Source: Juglans regia (Eukaryota; Streptophyta; Magnoliopsida; Fagales; Juglandaceae). Taken from it: 64,000 nt of DNA. The DNA is taken from contig NC_049914.1 in NCBI RefSeq assembly GCF_001411555.2, positions 15,888,798 to 15,952,797 of the forward strand. Reading direction: 5' to 3'. Position 1 is the first letter of the stretch. The number at the start of each line of letters is the position of its first letter. The notes under the pieces are model-generated. The model was not told where the DNA came from. It saw only the letters and a program-made list of their open reading frames with translations, and ran no database searches. The translations under genes were made by a program, and so were the position numbers. Of this stretch, positions 32,931 to 46,588 are shown in pieces.

Positions 32931-33092
32931 ACTCTGTGTGGCGTGTCGCAGAGAGAAGGATTGTTGGGTGATTGATAGGCGTGGAACGTGATGAGTAGTG
33001 TTGGGAACTCTGGAACAGTGTTCCGAAGTAATTATGGTGTAGCTTATAGTCTGAGGTGACAAGTGTCACCGTGGTGGACTTATGGCTAGGAG

Positions 33093-36000
33093 TGTGACGC
33101 CCCCAAATTCCGCTTGGGATCGGACGGACATTTGAAGCGTCGAGACATGCAACACAAGGTTACCTGCCCCCGTTCATGACATATAAGATGCAATATTCCT
33201 AACATGCATCTAGCATTATGCAATATTCGCAGCGGATAATTTTTCTTTTTAGCAATACTATGCACCAAACCGAAATATCCCAAATACTTAAAACATACTT
33301 CATACATAATGACATACTAAACAACTGAGATCACAATATCAATCCATATGGTTGTGATCAAAAGAGTGATGGAGATTGAACTCTACAAATACAAGTAGTA
33401 ATCTGAGGTAACTACTGTATTAACACCTACATCGCATCGTCGCTTAGTCGACCATTTCCAGTTGGTCGATTCCCGATTCTCCTTCAGATCCTGTAACAAA
33501 ATCTACCATTCGGGGGGGGAATGGTAGTTGGGACTACCACAGTGAGATTTGATTACAAATCTCAACAAGTTAACAGGAAACTTCCACACAAGTTAAAGAT
33601 GCATGCATGGCAGTAAAAGCATGAATGCATAATCAAATCGTAAGTAATCATAGCATAACTTGACATACAACATAACATAACTGGCATAACTTAAACTGAA
33701 ACTGAAGCTTAGCATGAACGTGACTTGAAACATAACATGGACTTGAAACATAACATGAATGTGTACATGCATAATTTGAACTTGAACTTGAGCATGATAT
33801 AACATAAATGTGAACTTGGAACATAACGTAGACGTGAACATAACATAACATGAACTTGGAACATATTCTTGTCTCATGGGATTACCATGATTGCGTGAAC
33901 GTAAACTTGAACATAACATAACGTGAAACATGACTTGAACTTGGAATCTTATTCAATAGACTTAATCATTAACATGACCATATGAGTGCTACACAGGTCC
34001 CCTTGAGCCGTGTGTCCCTGCCGATTACCGCATCACATCACAGGTTTCTATACCAGCTGTGAGTGCGTTAATACGTACTCCACAGTTGTTGTGGCCCCAC
34101 GTATTCTACGTGTCACAATTGCTGTGTCTCACGTAGTGTATGCTCCACAGTTGTTGTGGCCCCATACTTCATGCTCCACAGTTGTTGTGGCCCCATGACT
34201 TATCTGTTTGTGCCACATTTGCTATGGACACACATAACATAATGTGTGGCACCATCGGCGTTAGTGCTGGCGCGCTCCGGTGACCAGCTAATTAGGCCCC
34301 ATTCGCAACCTGTTGACTGTACTTCGTCAACCCAGGGAATTTCACATCTATTTAGACACTCCAGCGTGAACAAAGGAGTTCCACTAGGATATTACCCCAT
34401 CCTAGCGCTTAGGGTCGTGATTGACATGAATGACTTAACTGGCAGACATGACATTTCGTAACGTGACGTAACATGAACGTGACATAAAAGACAGAAATCT
34501 TGACGTAACATAACGTGACATGAACGTAGGACGACAGACATGACATACTTCGAGACATAAATGTAACAGAGAACATTTCATAACATGTCATACATGTAAC
34601 ATGCAACATTTCGTAACATGGCATACCATATAACAGACAACATTTCTTAACGTGGCGTAACATGTGACAATGAATATTACATGACAAGAAATACATGTAA
34701 CAGATGGCATACTTAACTTAACATGACATACTTGCAATGTATAGCATGTATAGCAATACGTGACAGAATATCTTGTGTAACAGATGAATAATTCATGACA
34801 GAATAAATTCTGTGTAACAGATAAATATGTAATGACTTGGCATGGCACATATGATAACATGCATACATACAATTTAGTTCCCTTACTTATCACACATACA
34901 CATTAAATTGATAGTAAGTTAAAAGCTAACTTACCTCGATCTTCGCGCTTCGAGACAAAACTCAAGTGCGATCACGGGAAACTGAAAGTAGTGATTTCTA
35001 AAAATTAGAACTTAATCACTAACAATTAGGAATATGGAAAAAATATCAACTTAGAGTAAAATTACCATTTTACCCTCTACATGTGGGAAAATGACCATTT
35101 TACCCCTAACATAAGGATTTTGCATCCTAACTCCAAAAATCACCAAAATTTACATACCTTATGTAAATTTTGTCCTAAGCTCAAAAATCAATTCAGAAAA
35201 ATTTAAAACTAAACACAACCATCAAAACTCTATATGGCCGAAACTTACAAGGCTATTTCCTTTGCTTTTTGTTGTAATTCTTTCAAATCTCAAAACTCAT
35301 GATTAAATCAAAATTTTTCTTCTACTACACTCATAACATATTCTTAAGAATAATCATGTTTTGAATCATGAACAAAAGTCATCAAAATCACTAAAACCAT
35401 ACTTGAACTTTTTGGTTTCTCTTCTAAGTTCAAAACAGAATTTTGTTTCTAACTTGTTTTGATCAACCTCTTGATCCATGACTTATAAAGAAGTGATCTT
35501 CAAACCAAAACATCACATGGTTCAAAAAGGTGTCCTAAAACAGATCCAAGCTTCAAACTCAAGATCACATGGGTAAACATCAACCAAAACATAAATTTAG
35601 CCAAGAACATCATCACTTTGGCCTAACCGAATATCTCCTTCCATAAAATTTCATATGTTCGAAACTAACATCAAATATCTTCAAAATAACATTCTAACAT
35701 GTATATAAGATGCTTAGGATCTTCCAATAAAAATATCAAAGCCATTGGAATAAGATTAAACCATAAAAGATTTAAACTTTCTCAAAACAGAAACTGTTTT
35801 TCCTCTTCCAGTTTCTAAGTTTCTAGACCTAAGAAAATATTTCACCAAAACTTTTAATCATGCGACAAATCCTCAACCAATAATCATATACAACATGTAC
35901 TCCATAAAAATTTCGGACCAAGATCTATTCATTAGCTTGGTCAAAAACTCCAAAATATAACACACTCTCCAGTTTATCGCCCAGAATGACCCTTCCGGGG

Positions 36001-37455
36001 TCTAAACAACTTTTGACCAATCAAATGATCTCCAAATGGAACGAATAAGTTATCCACGTAAACTAGACTCTAAAAGAAAGAAATTTCATGAAGGAATATT
36101 TGCGAGAAAACACTTACAAAATCTTCGAAATAGGCGTTCAAAAGAGGTATGAAAAACTGTCCGAGAGTGTCTTTTGTGTTCTATGAAGGAAAAGTGTAAA
36201 GGAGAGCTGCTTTTCGTGGGAAGTGGACTGAAGAGCTTCTTACACAAGCTATGTAAAGTGATAGGACTGAATGAATGGTTGAGTGTTGGCCTTTTCTTCT
36301 CATAAAAATCAGACCAAGATCTTTTCTCAAGGTGGAGTGTGAGAGTGAAAGAGTGAGGTGGCCCTTTTGCTTTGTCTTTCTAGAACCTTCTAGGACCTTC
36401 TTGTACAGATCTGGCCAGCCAAGTGGGGGTGCAAAACTTAGCCATGAAGCAATCCTATGGTGACCAAATTCGTGGGCCTTAAAGGGCCTAAACCGAATGG
36501 GCCTAAAATTTGGGGTTTAAAGAGGGTTTGGGTTGCTATCAAGCCCAAATCCAATATCACTTGGTCCAATCAATTTTTCAAGGTTAACAAGGTTGGATAA
36601 TGATGTTCTAACACAAATTTGAAGGATTAATAGCATGTGGAAGTGATTTAATCAAGTGATTAAACACAATACTAGAAATCGGATTAGAAAGGGTTTAGAG
36701 GCCAACTTTAGGGTTTTGGGGAAACCGTTTAGGGTTTCGATTTCAACAAAGCTTTTGGGCTTTCAATTGGATTCCCACCATTTAGGGTTTCACTAGGATT
36801 GAAAACCTCTTTGATCTGGCACAATTTGGTTCAGCAGATGAAACAAGGTTTTGCTTAAGTGGCATAATCTCACACCTTGATTCCTTCAAATCCAACAAAC
36901 ATCCCTCATGGTGCCAAGTGTCTAATATTATTCACCAAGTGTGGCTAAGATCTTGCCAAGTGTCCAAATAAAACTTCTCTAATCCAATTTGGACATTCCA
37001 CACTGTGATTTCGAAACACTGCAATAGGTGCGCTTACCGAGGTTACTATTCACTTCGAAAAAGTGAATCATAAACTTAACACTAAAAATTCCTAAATATT
37101 CATATTAACCTACAGTGAAAATATTATACCGAAATTCAACCTCGATGTGCCCCTAAAAATAATTTCACAATTCTCAACAGACGTTTCGTCCGGAATTATG
37201 AAAATAGGATATTGTGCCATAAAATCCTAAATAATCCACTGAGTCTAATGGCGTAGACCATAAAGCATTCTGACACTTCTAACCACCTCAAATAAATAAA
37301 ACTCATATTTCTAGCAGCATAGTGAGTGATAACACTGACTATGTTGACAGACTAAAACTTATGCAATAGGTCGATTCGTAAAAACTTATGGGGTTTTCAC
37401 GAGAGTCCTAAAGTCAAAAGAAATTCCGCCAATGAATTTCTAGCGGGCTGTTACA
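33093..37455 (-). mobile_element. Solo LTR T1b, 4.36 kb, nested in T4a
   Basis: Plus-strand ends TGTGACGCCCCCAAATTCCG and TTTCTAGCGGGCTGTTACA are the reverse complement of T1a's ends. A perfect AGGAG duplication flanks it (33088-33092, 37456-37460). It keeps the tandem hairpins (33494-33564), an exon-like cassette (34935-34981) and the repeat modules of T1a. Confidence 0.93.
33494..33564 (-). other. Tandem hairpins in T1b
   Basis: Minus strand: TGAGATTTG/CAAATCTCA (33543-33564) and then CTACCATTC/GAATGGTAG around a C7 loop. GGTAGT upstream can instead pair with the ACTACC that begins the second stem, so two exclusive folds are possible. Confidence 0.6.
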
Positions 37456-37460
37456 AGGAG

Positions 37461-37655
37461 TATGTGTGAAGTAGCAGAACAAATATAAGAGTGTGCAGCA
37501 TAAATATGACTGAGAAATGTCATCAAGTGACATGACTATTGACAGTCGTGCTTGTGATGGGTGAAGTAGCGGAACAAGTGTAAGAGTACGCAGCGGAAGC
37601 ATGACTGGGCAACTTCACTAGGTGACGTGGTTACTGATAGTCATGCTTATGATGG
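37461..37655 (+). repeat. 95-bp tandem duplication in T4a
   Basis: Two units begin GTGAAGTAGC-GAACAA (37466 and 37561) and end TGATGG; they differ at many positions. The second half of T4a resumes here after T1b. Confidence 0.8.
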
Positions 37656-38977
37656 GTGAGGAGTTAGTGTAGAAATGATGTAGCAGGATAGTGATGAGAT
37701 GTCACGATGCGATATGAGTACGTGAGGAACTGTACTCATGATGAGTTAAGGGCTGATGTAAGAATGACGTAATGGGATGTCAGGTAATATGACAAGGTCA
37801 TGTTGTAGCTTAGGTGTAATCTTGAGCTATATGCATGACATAAGGCGTAGTTGTGAATGGAGTCTTGTCGTGTTAAGTGTTGGGATGAATTGTCAAAAGG
37901 GATGGGTAGCGTGAAGAGTCATGCTAGCCGGGTTAAGAGAAGGTTCATATCGGTGAATGGTGCTTGTTTATACAAGGAGGTGATCAACGTGTCATATGTT
38001 GATCTTAGGTGATAAAGGGGTAAGGTACATGTGTAATCTGGTTAGACACATGTACCGGACAGATTCACCATATGTAATGGGTAATCTATCATTAGCACAG
38101 TTACATGGTGCTTAAGCCTTAGAGTTGGCTTATAGCCTTGTGGCTTGTATGGATGGGAATGAGGATTCAGTGTGGGCTAAGGTGCATGAAGGTAGTCACA
38201 GGTGTATTGTTAGGATTGGGGTGCATGATTCCATCGGTTAGAATCATGAGTCGAATGTGGTTAGTAAGAAGAGTAAGACGAACGTCTTAGTGTCTTAATC
38301 CTAAGGTGAATCATGGGTTCACTTTAGTGGATGAGCACTCGAGGCAAGACTTTGAGTTGGAAGATGTGGTGACTGTAAGTGGTCAGCATAGTAAAGAGCA
38401 CGTAAGTGCACGAGATAGAAGGAGAGTGTTCTAAGTGATGTGTAGTTCTATTTCTAGTTTAAGTTGCTTATGCATTAGATAGAAAATGACGCTAAGGTAT
38501 ATGTATGCATGTAGGTTGCCATCTGACAAGCACATGAATGGACTGCATGACATGCAAATAGCATGGAGTCCAGGTAAGTATTACGTTCGTACTCTTCTAG
38601 AGTTTTCTAGAATATAAAGAAACGAAAAAGAAACACTCTCTCTTTACGATGCATTACTAAACGACATGAAAGAAAATGCTAAGTATTCAAAGGTATAAGT
38701 ATGTACAACCCCTCCTTGGCAGCCCCTATTTACGTATCCAAAGTATTAATTGTATGCATGTGAATGGATGACTATACGATGTATCTATTGTATGTAATTT
38801 CTAAGAAAATCCATAAAATGCATGAAAATGCATGAAAGGCATGAAAACGGATGCTTTTATGAATCCTACGAACCGACGCTTTCATGTTCGCCATGAGGTG
38901 ATGCTTATGGACGCCATGAAAGACGACGTTCAAGGTGATGCTTATGGATGCCATGAAAGCCGATGTTTAAGCAAATG
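37656..38977 (+). other. Middle part of T4a LTR, no gene
   Basis: AT-balanced sequence with no recognisable protein. The one notable site is the exon-like 59-nt segment 38515-38573, with ATGCATGTAG before it and CAG|GTAAGTATT after it. The part from 38800 has repeated GCATGAAA and GATGCTTATGGA words. Confidence 0.5.
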
Positions 38978-41900
38978 TGTGACGCCCTCAAATTCCGCTT
39001 GGGATCGGACGGACATTCGAAGCGTCGAGACATGGAACACAAGGTTACCTGCCCCCGTTCATGACATATAAGATACAATATTCGTAGCGGATAATTTTTT
39101 TCTTCAACAATACTATGCACCAAACCGAAATATCCCAAATACTTAAAACATACTTCATACATAATGACGTATTAAACAACTAAGATCACAACACTAGTCC
39201 AAAATGGTTGTGATCAAAAGAATGTTGGAGATTAAACACCACAAATACGAGTAGTAATGAGGTAACTACTGTACTACCATTTATGTCATACCATTGTTTA
39301 GCTGATCATTTCCAGTTGGTCAATTCTCGATTCTCCTTCTGATCTTGTAACAAAATCTACCATTCGGGGGGAATGGTAGTTGGGACTACCACAGTGAGAT
39401 TTGATTACAAATCTCAGCAAGTTAATAGGAAACTTCCACACAGGTTAATGATGTATGCATGGCAGTAAAAGCATGAATGCATAATTAAATCATAAGTAAT
39501 CATAGCATAACTTGATATACAACATAACATAACTGGCATAACTTAAACTGAAATTGAAGCTTAGCATGAACGTGACTTGAAACATAACATGGACTTGAAA
39601 CATAGCATGAACGTGAGCTTGAAACATAACATGGACTTGAAATATAACATGAACGTGAACATGCATAATTTGAACATGAACTTGAAACATAACATGAACC
39701 TTAGCATGATATAACATAAATGTGAACTTGAAACATAATGTAAACGTGAACATAACATAACATGAACTTGAAACATATTATTGTCTCATGGGATTATCAC
39801 GATTGCGTGAACGTAAACTTGAATATAACATAACGTGAAACATGACTTGAATGTGAAATGCATGAACTTGGAATCTTATTCAATAGACTTAATCATTAAA
39901 GTGAGCATATGGGTGCTACACAAGTCCCCTTGAGCCGTGTGTCCCTGCCGATTACAGCATCATATCACAAGTTTCTATACCAACTGTGAGTGCGTTAATA
40001 CGTACTCCACAGTTGTTGTGGCCCCACGTATTATACGTGTCACAATTGCTGTGTCTCACGTAGTGTATGCTCCACAGTTGTTGTGGCCTCATGACTTATT
40101 TGTTTGTGCCACACTTGCTGCGGACACACGTAACATAATGTGTGGCACCATCGGCGTTAGTGTCTGGCATGCTCCGGTGACCAGCTAATTAGGCCTCATT
40201 CGCAACCTATTGATTGTACTTCATCAACCTAGGGAATTTCACACCTATTTACATAATCCAACGTGAACAAAGGAATTCCACTAGGATATTACCCCTTCCT
40301 AGCGCTTAGGGTCGTGATTGACATGAATAATCTAACTGGCATATATGATATTTCGTAACGTGACGTGACATGAACGTAACATAAAAGACAAGTCCTGACA
40401 TAGCATAACGTGACATGAACTAAGACGATAGACATGACATACTTCGAGACATAAATGTAACAGAGAACATTTCATAACATGGCATACATGTAACATGCAA
40501 CATTTCGTAACACGGCATACCATATAACAGACAACATTTCTTAACATGGTATAACTTGTGACAGTGAATATTACGTGACATGAAATACATGTAACATATG
40601 GCATACTTAACTTAACATGACATACTTGCAATGTATAGCAATACGTGACATAATATCTTCTGTAACAGATGAATAATTCATGATAGAATAAATTCTGTGT
40701 AACAGATAAATATATAATGACTTGGCATGGTACATATGATAACATGCTTACATAGACTTTAGTTTCCTTACTTATCACTCATACACATTAAACTAATAGT
40801 AAGTTAAAAGCTAACTTATCCCAATCTTCACGCTTTGAGACAAAACTCAAGTGCGATCACGAGAAACTGAAAGTAGTGATTTCTAAAAGTTAGAACTTAA
40901 TCACTAACAAATAGGAATATGGAGAAATATCAACTTAGAGTAAAATTACCATTTTACCCTCTACATGTCAAAAAATGACCATTTTACCCTCTACGTGTCG
41001 AAAAATGACCATTTCACCCATAACTTAAGGATTTTGCATCCTAACTCCAAAAATCACCAAAATTTACATACCTTATGTAAATTTTGTCGTAAGCTCAAAT
41101 ATCAGTTCGAAAAAGTTTAAAACTACACACAACCATCAAAACTCTATATGCCCGAAACTTACAAGGCTATTTCCTTTGATTTTTGTTGTAATTCTTTCAA
41201 ATCTCAAAACTCATGATTAAATCAAAATTTTTCTTCTACTATACTCATAACATATTCCTAAGGATAATCATGTTTTGAATCATGAATAAAAGTGATATGA
41301 ACCCGCGAAAATGGAATCCCTTGAACCCGCGGGTCAATTTCAAAACTCCCCAAGAAAGCCAAAATCAAGCCAATGGATGGAGAACCTAGACCCGATGAGA
41401 ACTCGTTTCAAGAACCTAGATTATATTAAAATCTAGACCCGTTGAATAACATGTCTCAAGAACCCAGATTACAAAGGAGGAACGCCACAAAGGTTGTGAT
41501 TTACCTTTGATAAGTTCAAAAGTTCAATTAAGAACAAGAGGAGTAAAACTCAACTCACAACGAACAAATTCATCGAATTTATTAAACTTTTGAAAATGAG
41601 GCTACAAAGAGTATTTAAACCAAAACCTAATTAAAACCCTAACTAAAATAAAGTCCCTTTTACCCAAAACACCTCAGGATGAACAGTGCCCCTGCTACAG
41701 TGTCACTACAGTAACCTCTTGAAACCCTAGTTCAATAATAATAACTTTCTCAACATGCCCTTGCATAGGTCCCCTTAAGTCCTTCCCGTAATAATTCCAA
41801 TTATTCTAAACTAATAAATAAGTCATTTAAATGAATTAAATAAATTGAAAGCCTTCAAGTGCCCAAAGCCTTTAAGTCATGTTGTTGCCCTTTCCATAGC

Positions 41901-44102
41901 TTATCAAATGAATCAAAACTGAATCTTCATCCTTTAAGTCCTTGAACTTGTAATTGACTCATCTAGAACTTGCAACATATCTTTAAGATTAGGCCCAACT
42001 TGGTTCCCATAAAAAAGTCATCAAAATCACTAAAACCATACTTGAACTTTTTGGTCTTTCTTCTAAGTTCAAAACAGAATTTTGTTTCTAACTTGTTTTG
42101 ATCAACCTCTTGATCCATGACTTATAAAGAAGTGATCTTCAAACCAAAACATCACATGGTTTAAAAAAGTGTCCTAAAACAGATCCAAGCTTCAAACTCA
42201 AGATCACATGGTTAAACATCACCCAAAACATAAATTTAGCCAAGAACATCATCACCTTGGCCTAACCAAATATCTCAATGCATAAAATTTCATATCTTCG
42301 AAACTAACATCAAATATCTTCAAAATAACATTATAACATGTATATAAGATGCTTAGGATCTTCCAATAAAAATATCAAAGCCATTGGAATAAGATTAAAC
42401 CATAAAATATTTAAACTTTCTCAAAACAGAAACTGTTTTTCCTCTTCCAGTTTCTAAGTTTCTAGACCTAAAAAAATATTTCACCAAAACTTTTAATCAT
42501 GCAACAAATCCTCAACCAATAATCGTATACACATGTTAACAGTATTCCTTAAGAATTTCGGACCAAGATCTATTCATTAGCTTGGTCAAAAACTCCAAAA
42601 TATAACACACTCTCCAGTTTATTGCCCAGAATGATCTTTCTGGGGTCTAAACAACTTTTGACCAATCAAATGATTTCCAAATGGAACAAATAAGATATCC
42701 ACGTAAACAAGACTCTAAAAGAAACAACTTTAATGAAGGACACTTTGCGAGAAAACACTTACAAAAGCTTCGAAACAGGGGTTGAAAATAGGTACGAAAA
42801 ACTGTCCGAGAGTGTCTTTTGTGTTCTATGAAGGAAAAATGTAAAGGAGAGTTGCTTTCCGTAGGAAGTGGACTGGAAAGCCTCTTACACAAGTTATGGA
42901 AAGTGATAAGACTGAAGGAAAGGTTGAGTGTTGGCCTTTTCTTCTCATAAAAATCAGTCAAAGATCTTTTCTCAAGGTGGAGTGTAAGAGTGAAAGAGTG
43001 AGGTGGCCCTTTAGCTTTGTATTTCAAGAACCTTCTAGGCCCTTCTTTGCAAAGATCTGGACAGCCAAGTGGGGGTACAAAACTTAGCCATGAAACACTG
43101 CTAATGTGGTCAATTTCGTGGGCCTTAATGGGCCTAAACCGAATGGGCCTAAATTTTGGGGTTTAAAGAGGGTTTGAGTTGCTATCAAGCCCAAATCCAA
43201 TATCACTTGGTCCAATTAATTTTTCAAGGTTAACAAGGTTGGATAATAATGTTCTAACACAAATTTGAAGAATTAATAGCATGTGGAAGTGATTTAATCA
43301 AGTGATTAAACACAATGCTAGAAATCAAATTAGAAAATGTTTAGAGGCCAACTTTAGGGTTTTAGGGAAACCGTTTAGGGTTCCGATTTCAACAATGTTT
43401 TCGGGCTTTCAATTGGATTCCCACCATTTAAGGTTTTACTAGGATTGAAGTCCTCTTTGATCTGGCACAATTTGGTTGACCAGATGAAACAAAATTTTAC
43501 TTAAGTGGCATGATTTCACAGCTTGACTCCTTCAAATCCATCAAACGCTCCTCATGGTGCCAAGTGTCTAATATTATTCACTAAGTGTGGCTAAGATCTT
43601 GCCAAGTGTCTAAATAAAATTTCTCTAATCTAATTTGGACATTCCACACTGTGATTTTGAAACACTGTAATTGGTGCGCTTATCGAGGTTACTATTCACT
43701 CCGAAAAAGTGAATCATAAAGTTAACACTAAAAATTCCTAAATATTCATATTAACCTACAGTGAAAATCTTTTACCAAAATTCAACCTCGAAGTGCCCCT
43801 AAAAATAATTTCACAATTTCCAACAGACGTTTCGTCTAGAATTATGAAAATAAACTTATTGTGCCATAAAATCCTAAATAATCCACTAAGTCTAATGGCG
43901 TAGACCATAACGCATTCTGATACTTCTAACTATCTCAAATAAATAAAACTCATATTTTTAGCACCATAGTGAGTGATAACACTGACTATGTTAACAGACT
44001 AAAACCAATGCAATTGGTCGATTCATAAAAACTTATGGGATTTTCACGAGATTCCTAAAGTCAATAGAAATTCCACCAATGAATTTCTAGTGGACTGTTA
44101 CA
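38978..44102 (-). mobile_element. Solo LTR T1c, nested in T4a and holding A7
   Basis: Ends TGTGACGCCCTCAAATTCCG and CTAGTGGACTGTTACA with perfect AAATG duplication (38973-38977, 44103-44107). Without A7 it is 4.4 kb. The hairpin TGAGATTTG/CAAATCTCA is at 39395-39416 (minus). The exon-like donor is mutated (GT to AT) near 40818. Confidence 0.93.
41293..42012 (-). mobile_element. Solo LTR A7 (family A) inside T1c
   Basis: Plus-strand start TGATATGAACCCGCG and end TTGGTTCCCATAA, flanked by perfect AAAAG (41288-41292, 42013-42017). Comparison with T1b (GAACAAAAGTCATC) shows the empty site. At 720 bp it lacks part of the coding tail found in other A LTRs. Confidence 0.92.
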
Positions 44103-45054
44103 AAATGTATGTTCTTAAACGACGTTTCCCATGAGCGAATTGTTAAATAAATGATGGAATTGAAATGAACTGAAAAAAGAAAAGACGATTTTCGAGCTTA
44201 CACCCCAAACGATGTTTTTCTCATGAAAATGAATGTTTTCTCATGAAAGGAATGTTAAAGGAAAGAAAGAACTGAATGAAAGCTCCAGCTCTCTAGAGCT
44301 GGCATGAATGAATGAATGAAAGCATGAAATGTATGAAAATACGTAACGGCCACATGAATGAATGAAAAGGGTACCAATGAATGGGCAGATTGTAATGCCG
44401 AGTAAGTAGTACTAGTAGTGCACCCAGTGCTGCCCCTGACTGAAAAGGGATTCCCAACCCGTGGCCACGGGAGGAGTCCAGGTCCAAAGGAAGACTGCTA
44501 ACCCCAGTGTGTACTGGCCTATGAAAGTGATAAGATAAATGGATGAATGCATGTATGTATGAATGCACGAATGCACGTATTCTTGAAGAAATGAAGGCAT
44601 TGAAGAAAACCCCATCCAATCATGTTTTCAAATGAATGCACGTAAGCACGTATGCATGCATGTAATAGTAGTATGTATGAATGATGAATGCATGAATGAA
44701 AACCTATGTTGTTATATTTTAACTGTATGAAGTAATGCTTATGAGTCTTCGACTCATTTTAGTTTGTATGCATGTCCCTCCCCTCACAGGAACTGCATGA
44801 TCAGGACGGACACGGCCCATGGAGAAGAACACGGAAGTCTAGGCATGAGTTTTAAATGTATGAGAGGCCTTTTTATTTCAAGATTTATGTTTTCTGCTGT
44901 AAACCTCTTTTATTGTCAAAGCACATTTTAATTTATAAACGTGGAGTCTTGCACCCTGGGTATGCAAGTAAAAGGTTTTAAATCGAACGGTAATTCCCGT
45001 CATCCTTTATAAAAATATTTTGTAAAAAGTCCCACCACAAGGACGGGCGTTACA

Positions 45055-45792
45055 GAAAAGCTCCAACCTATTAACTTTGCCACTTTACACTCATTTGGTT
45101 TTCTACTAAGGAATAGCAAAGTTCTAAAAATAAGACATGCTCCAATTGGCCCAATGATGAGGCATACATACCACAAGGTCATGGTAGTACCATTGAAGGC
45201 CCACGATTGAAAAACTCCGACATCATAACTTTGCTACTTTGGACTCAATTGGTTCTCTTTTATGCAAGTGCAAAGTGGTAAAAATAAGACGTGCTCAGAT
45301 TAGCCCGGGGATGGGGGACTCAATTGGTTCTCTTTTATGCAAGTGCAAAGTGGTAAAAATAAGATGGGCTCAGATTAGCCTAGGGATGGGGCATACATAT
45401 TATAAGGTCTTGGTATTACCATAGGATGCCCGCGATTGAAAAACTTCATTCTCATAACTTTGCCACTGTGAACTCAATTGGTTCTCTACTAAGTAAGAGC
45501 AAAGTGGTAAACATGGGAGGTGCTCCGATTGGCTCGGGGATGGGACATTCATACCATAAGGTCATGGTATTACCATGGGTAGCCGTGATTGAAAAACTCC
45601 AACCTCATAACTTTGCCACTTTGCACTCAACTGGTTCTCTACCAAGCAAGGGCAAAGTGGTAAAAATAAAAGGTGCACTAATTGGCCTGGGGATGGGGCA
45701 TACTTACCTCAAAGTCGTGGTATTTCCATGGAAAGCCTGTGATTGAAAAACTCTAACATCATAACTTTGTCACTTTGCAGTCAATTGGGTTT
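45055..45792 (+). repeat. 154-bp satellite, block 2
   Basis: Continues block 1 after T4a (GAAAAGCTCCAACC) and runs about 4.5 units to a T3 fragment. It contains a recent 75-bp tandem duplication: 45241-45315 and 45316-45390 differ by only a few bases. Confidence 0.88.
45241..45390 (+). repeat. 75-bp tandem duplication inside a satellite unit
   Basis: Two copies starting GGACTCAATTGGTTCTCTTT, near identical, embedded in satellite units that differ far more from each other; the duplication is younger than the array. Confidence 0.92.
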
Positions 45793-46588
45793 TGTGAAAA
45801 TCCGAAACATGGCAAAATTACATTCGTAATTAATTTCATTGCCTTAGTATTATTTTAGGGCCATGAGAATAGATCTAGTTGGATATAGGCCTTGGATTTG
45901 TAGTTAGCAACCCAAGCCCAAGAGAAGGCCAACCAAGCCCATGTATATTCGGCCACCATAAGAAACCCAAGCCAAAAAACCCTAGAAACGTATGGCCCAT
46001 GACCAAAAGCCATTGCTACTAGTGCCATGTGTCATGCATGCATAGCATTCTATATCTGGATGTGTTTGGGAAGCCAAGGGAAGGCATGCACTCCAACCCT
46101 AGCTTGGTTGCCACATGTCTTGCATACAAGAGACCTTCTAGAGGAAAGGATGAGGAAATGACCTAGAGGAGGCCAATAGACATTCGGCAAACTCACCCAA
46201 CACGCCTACACCATGCCACTTGGCAAGAGTTTGAGTTCCAAGATTGATTTGCATAGGGAAGCCCAAGGGACAAAGAGAGGGTTCGGTTTCCTACACCACA
46301 CGCCCACCCAAGAGTTTTCTTAAGACCTTGCCACTTGTCAACCATGCAAGGAGTTTCTAGAAGGAATAGGAAGGGACAATTACACAAAATGACCACCCTA
46401 CCCTCATATTTTTGGCCACTACACCCAAAGGCACACTCACACATGCCACTTGTCACCTTAGGGTTACCAAAGGGATCCTTGGTAAGTGAAAAGACTCCTA
46501 GGGGCACTAGAAGATGAAGAATCACCATGGGAATTGGGGAAGGAGGTGGCCGGCTAGGGCAAGCACACGCCTATGCCATGAGTCACAC
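45793..46588 (+). mobile_element. Truncated T3 LTR (T3b)
   Basis: Begins TGTGAAAATCCGAAACATGG within satellite and includes the T3 hallmark words (ATGCCACTTGTC, CATGCAAGGAGTTTC). It ends near CATGAGTCACACAA, after which satellite resumes at a later unit phase. About 3 kb of LTR and some satellite were therefore deleted together. Confidence 0.75.

Larger units (their letters stand above)
29767..45054 (+). mobile_element. Solo LTR T4a, about 5.8 kb plus two nested T1 LTRs
   Basis: Starts TGTAATAGGGGCTCC and ends GGACGGGCGTTACA. Flanks AAAAA (29762-29766) and GAAAA (45055-45059) agree at 4/5, and the satellite unit reads on across the insertion. Subtracting T1b, T1c and their duplications leaves about 5.79 kb. 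Contents: AT-rich 5' part, GC- and CT-rich leader (30390-31400) with donor-like CGGTGAGT (30568) and CGGTAAGT (30766), a 90-bp tandem array (31850-32930), a 95-bp duplication (37461-37655), an exon-like cassette (38515-38573) and hairpin ATGAGTC/GACTCAT (44741-44757). Its last kilobase matches T4b. Confidence 0.8.

Noticed and set aside
31914..33062. 382-codon open frame on the minus strand, and long frames on the plus strand of the same stretch
   Set aside because: It follows a 90-bp tandem repeat whose length is a multiple of three, so stops are avoided in several frames at once. Residues simply repeat every 30 and match no family.
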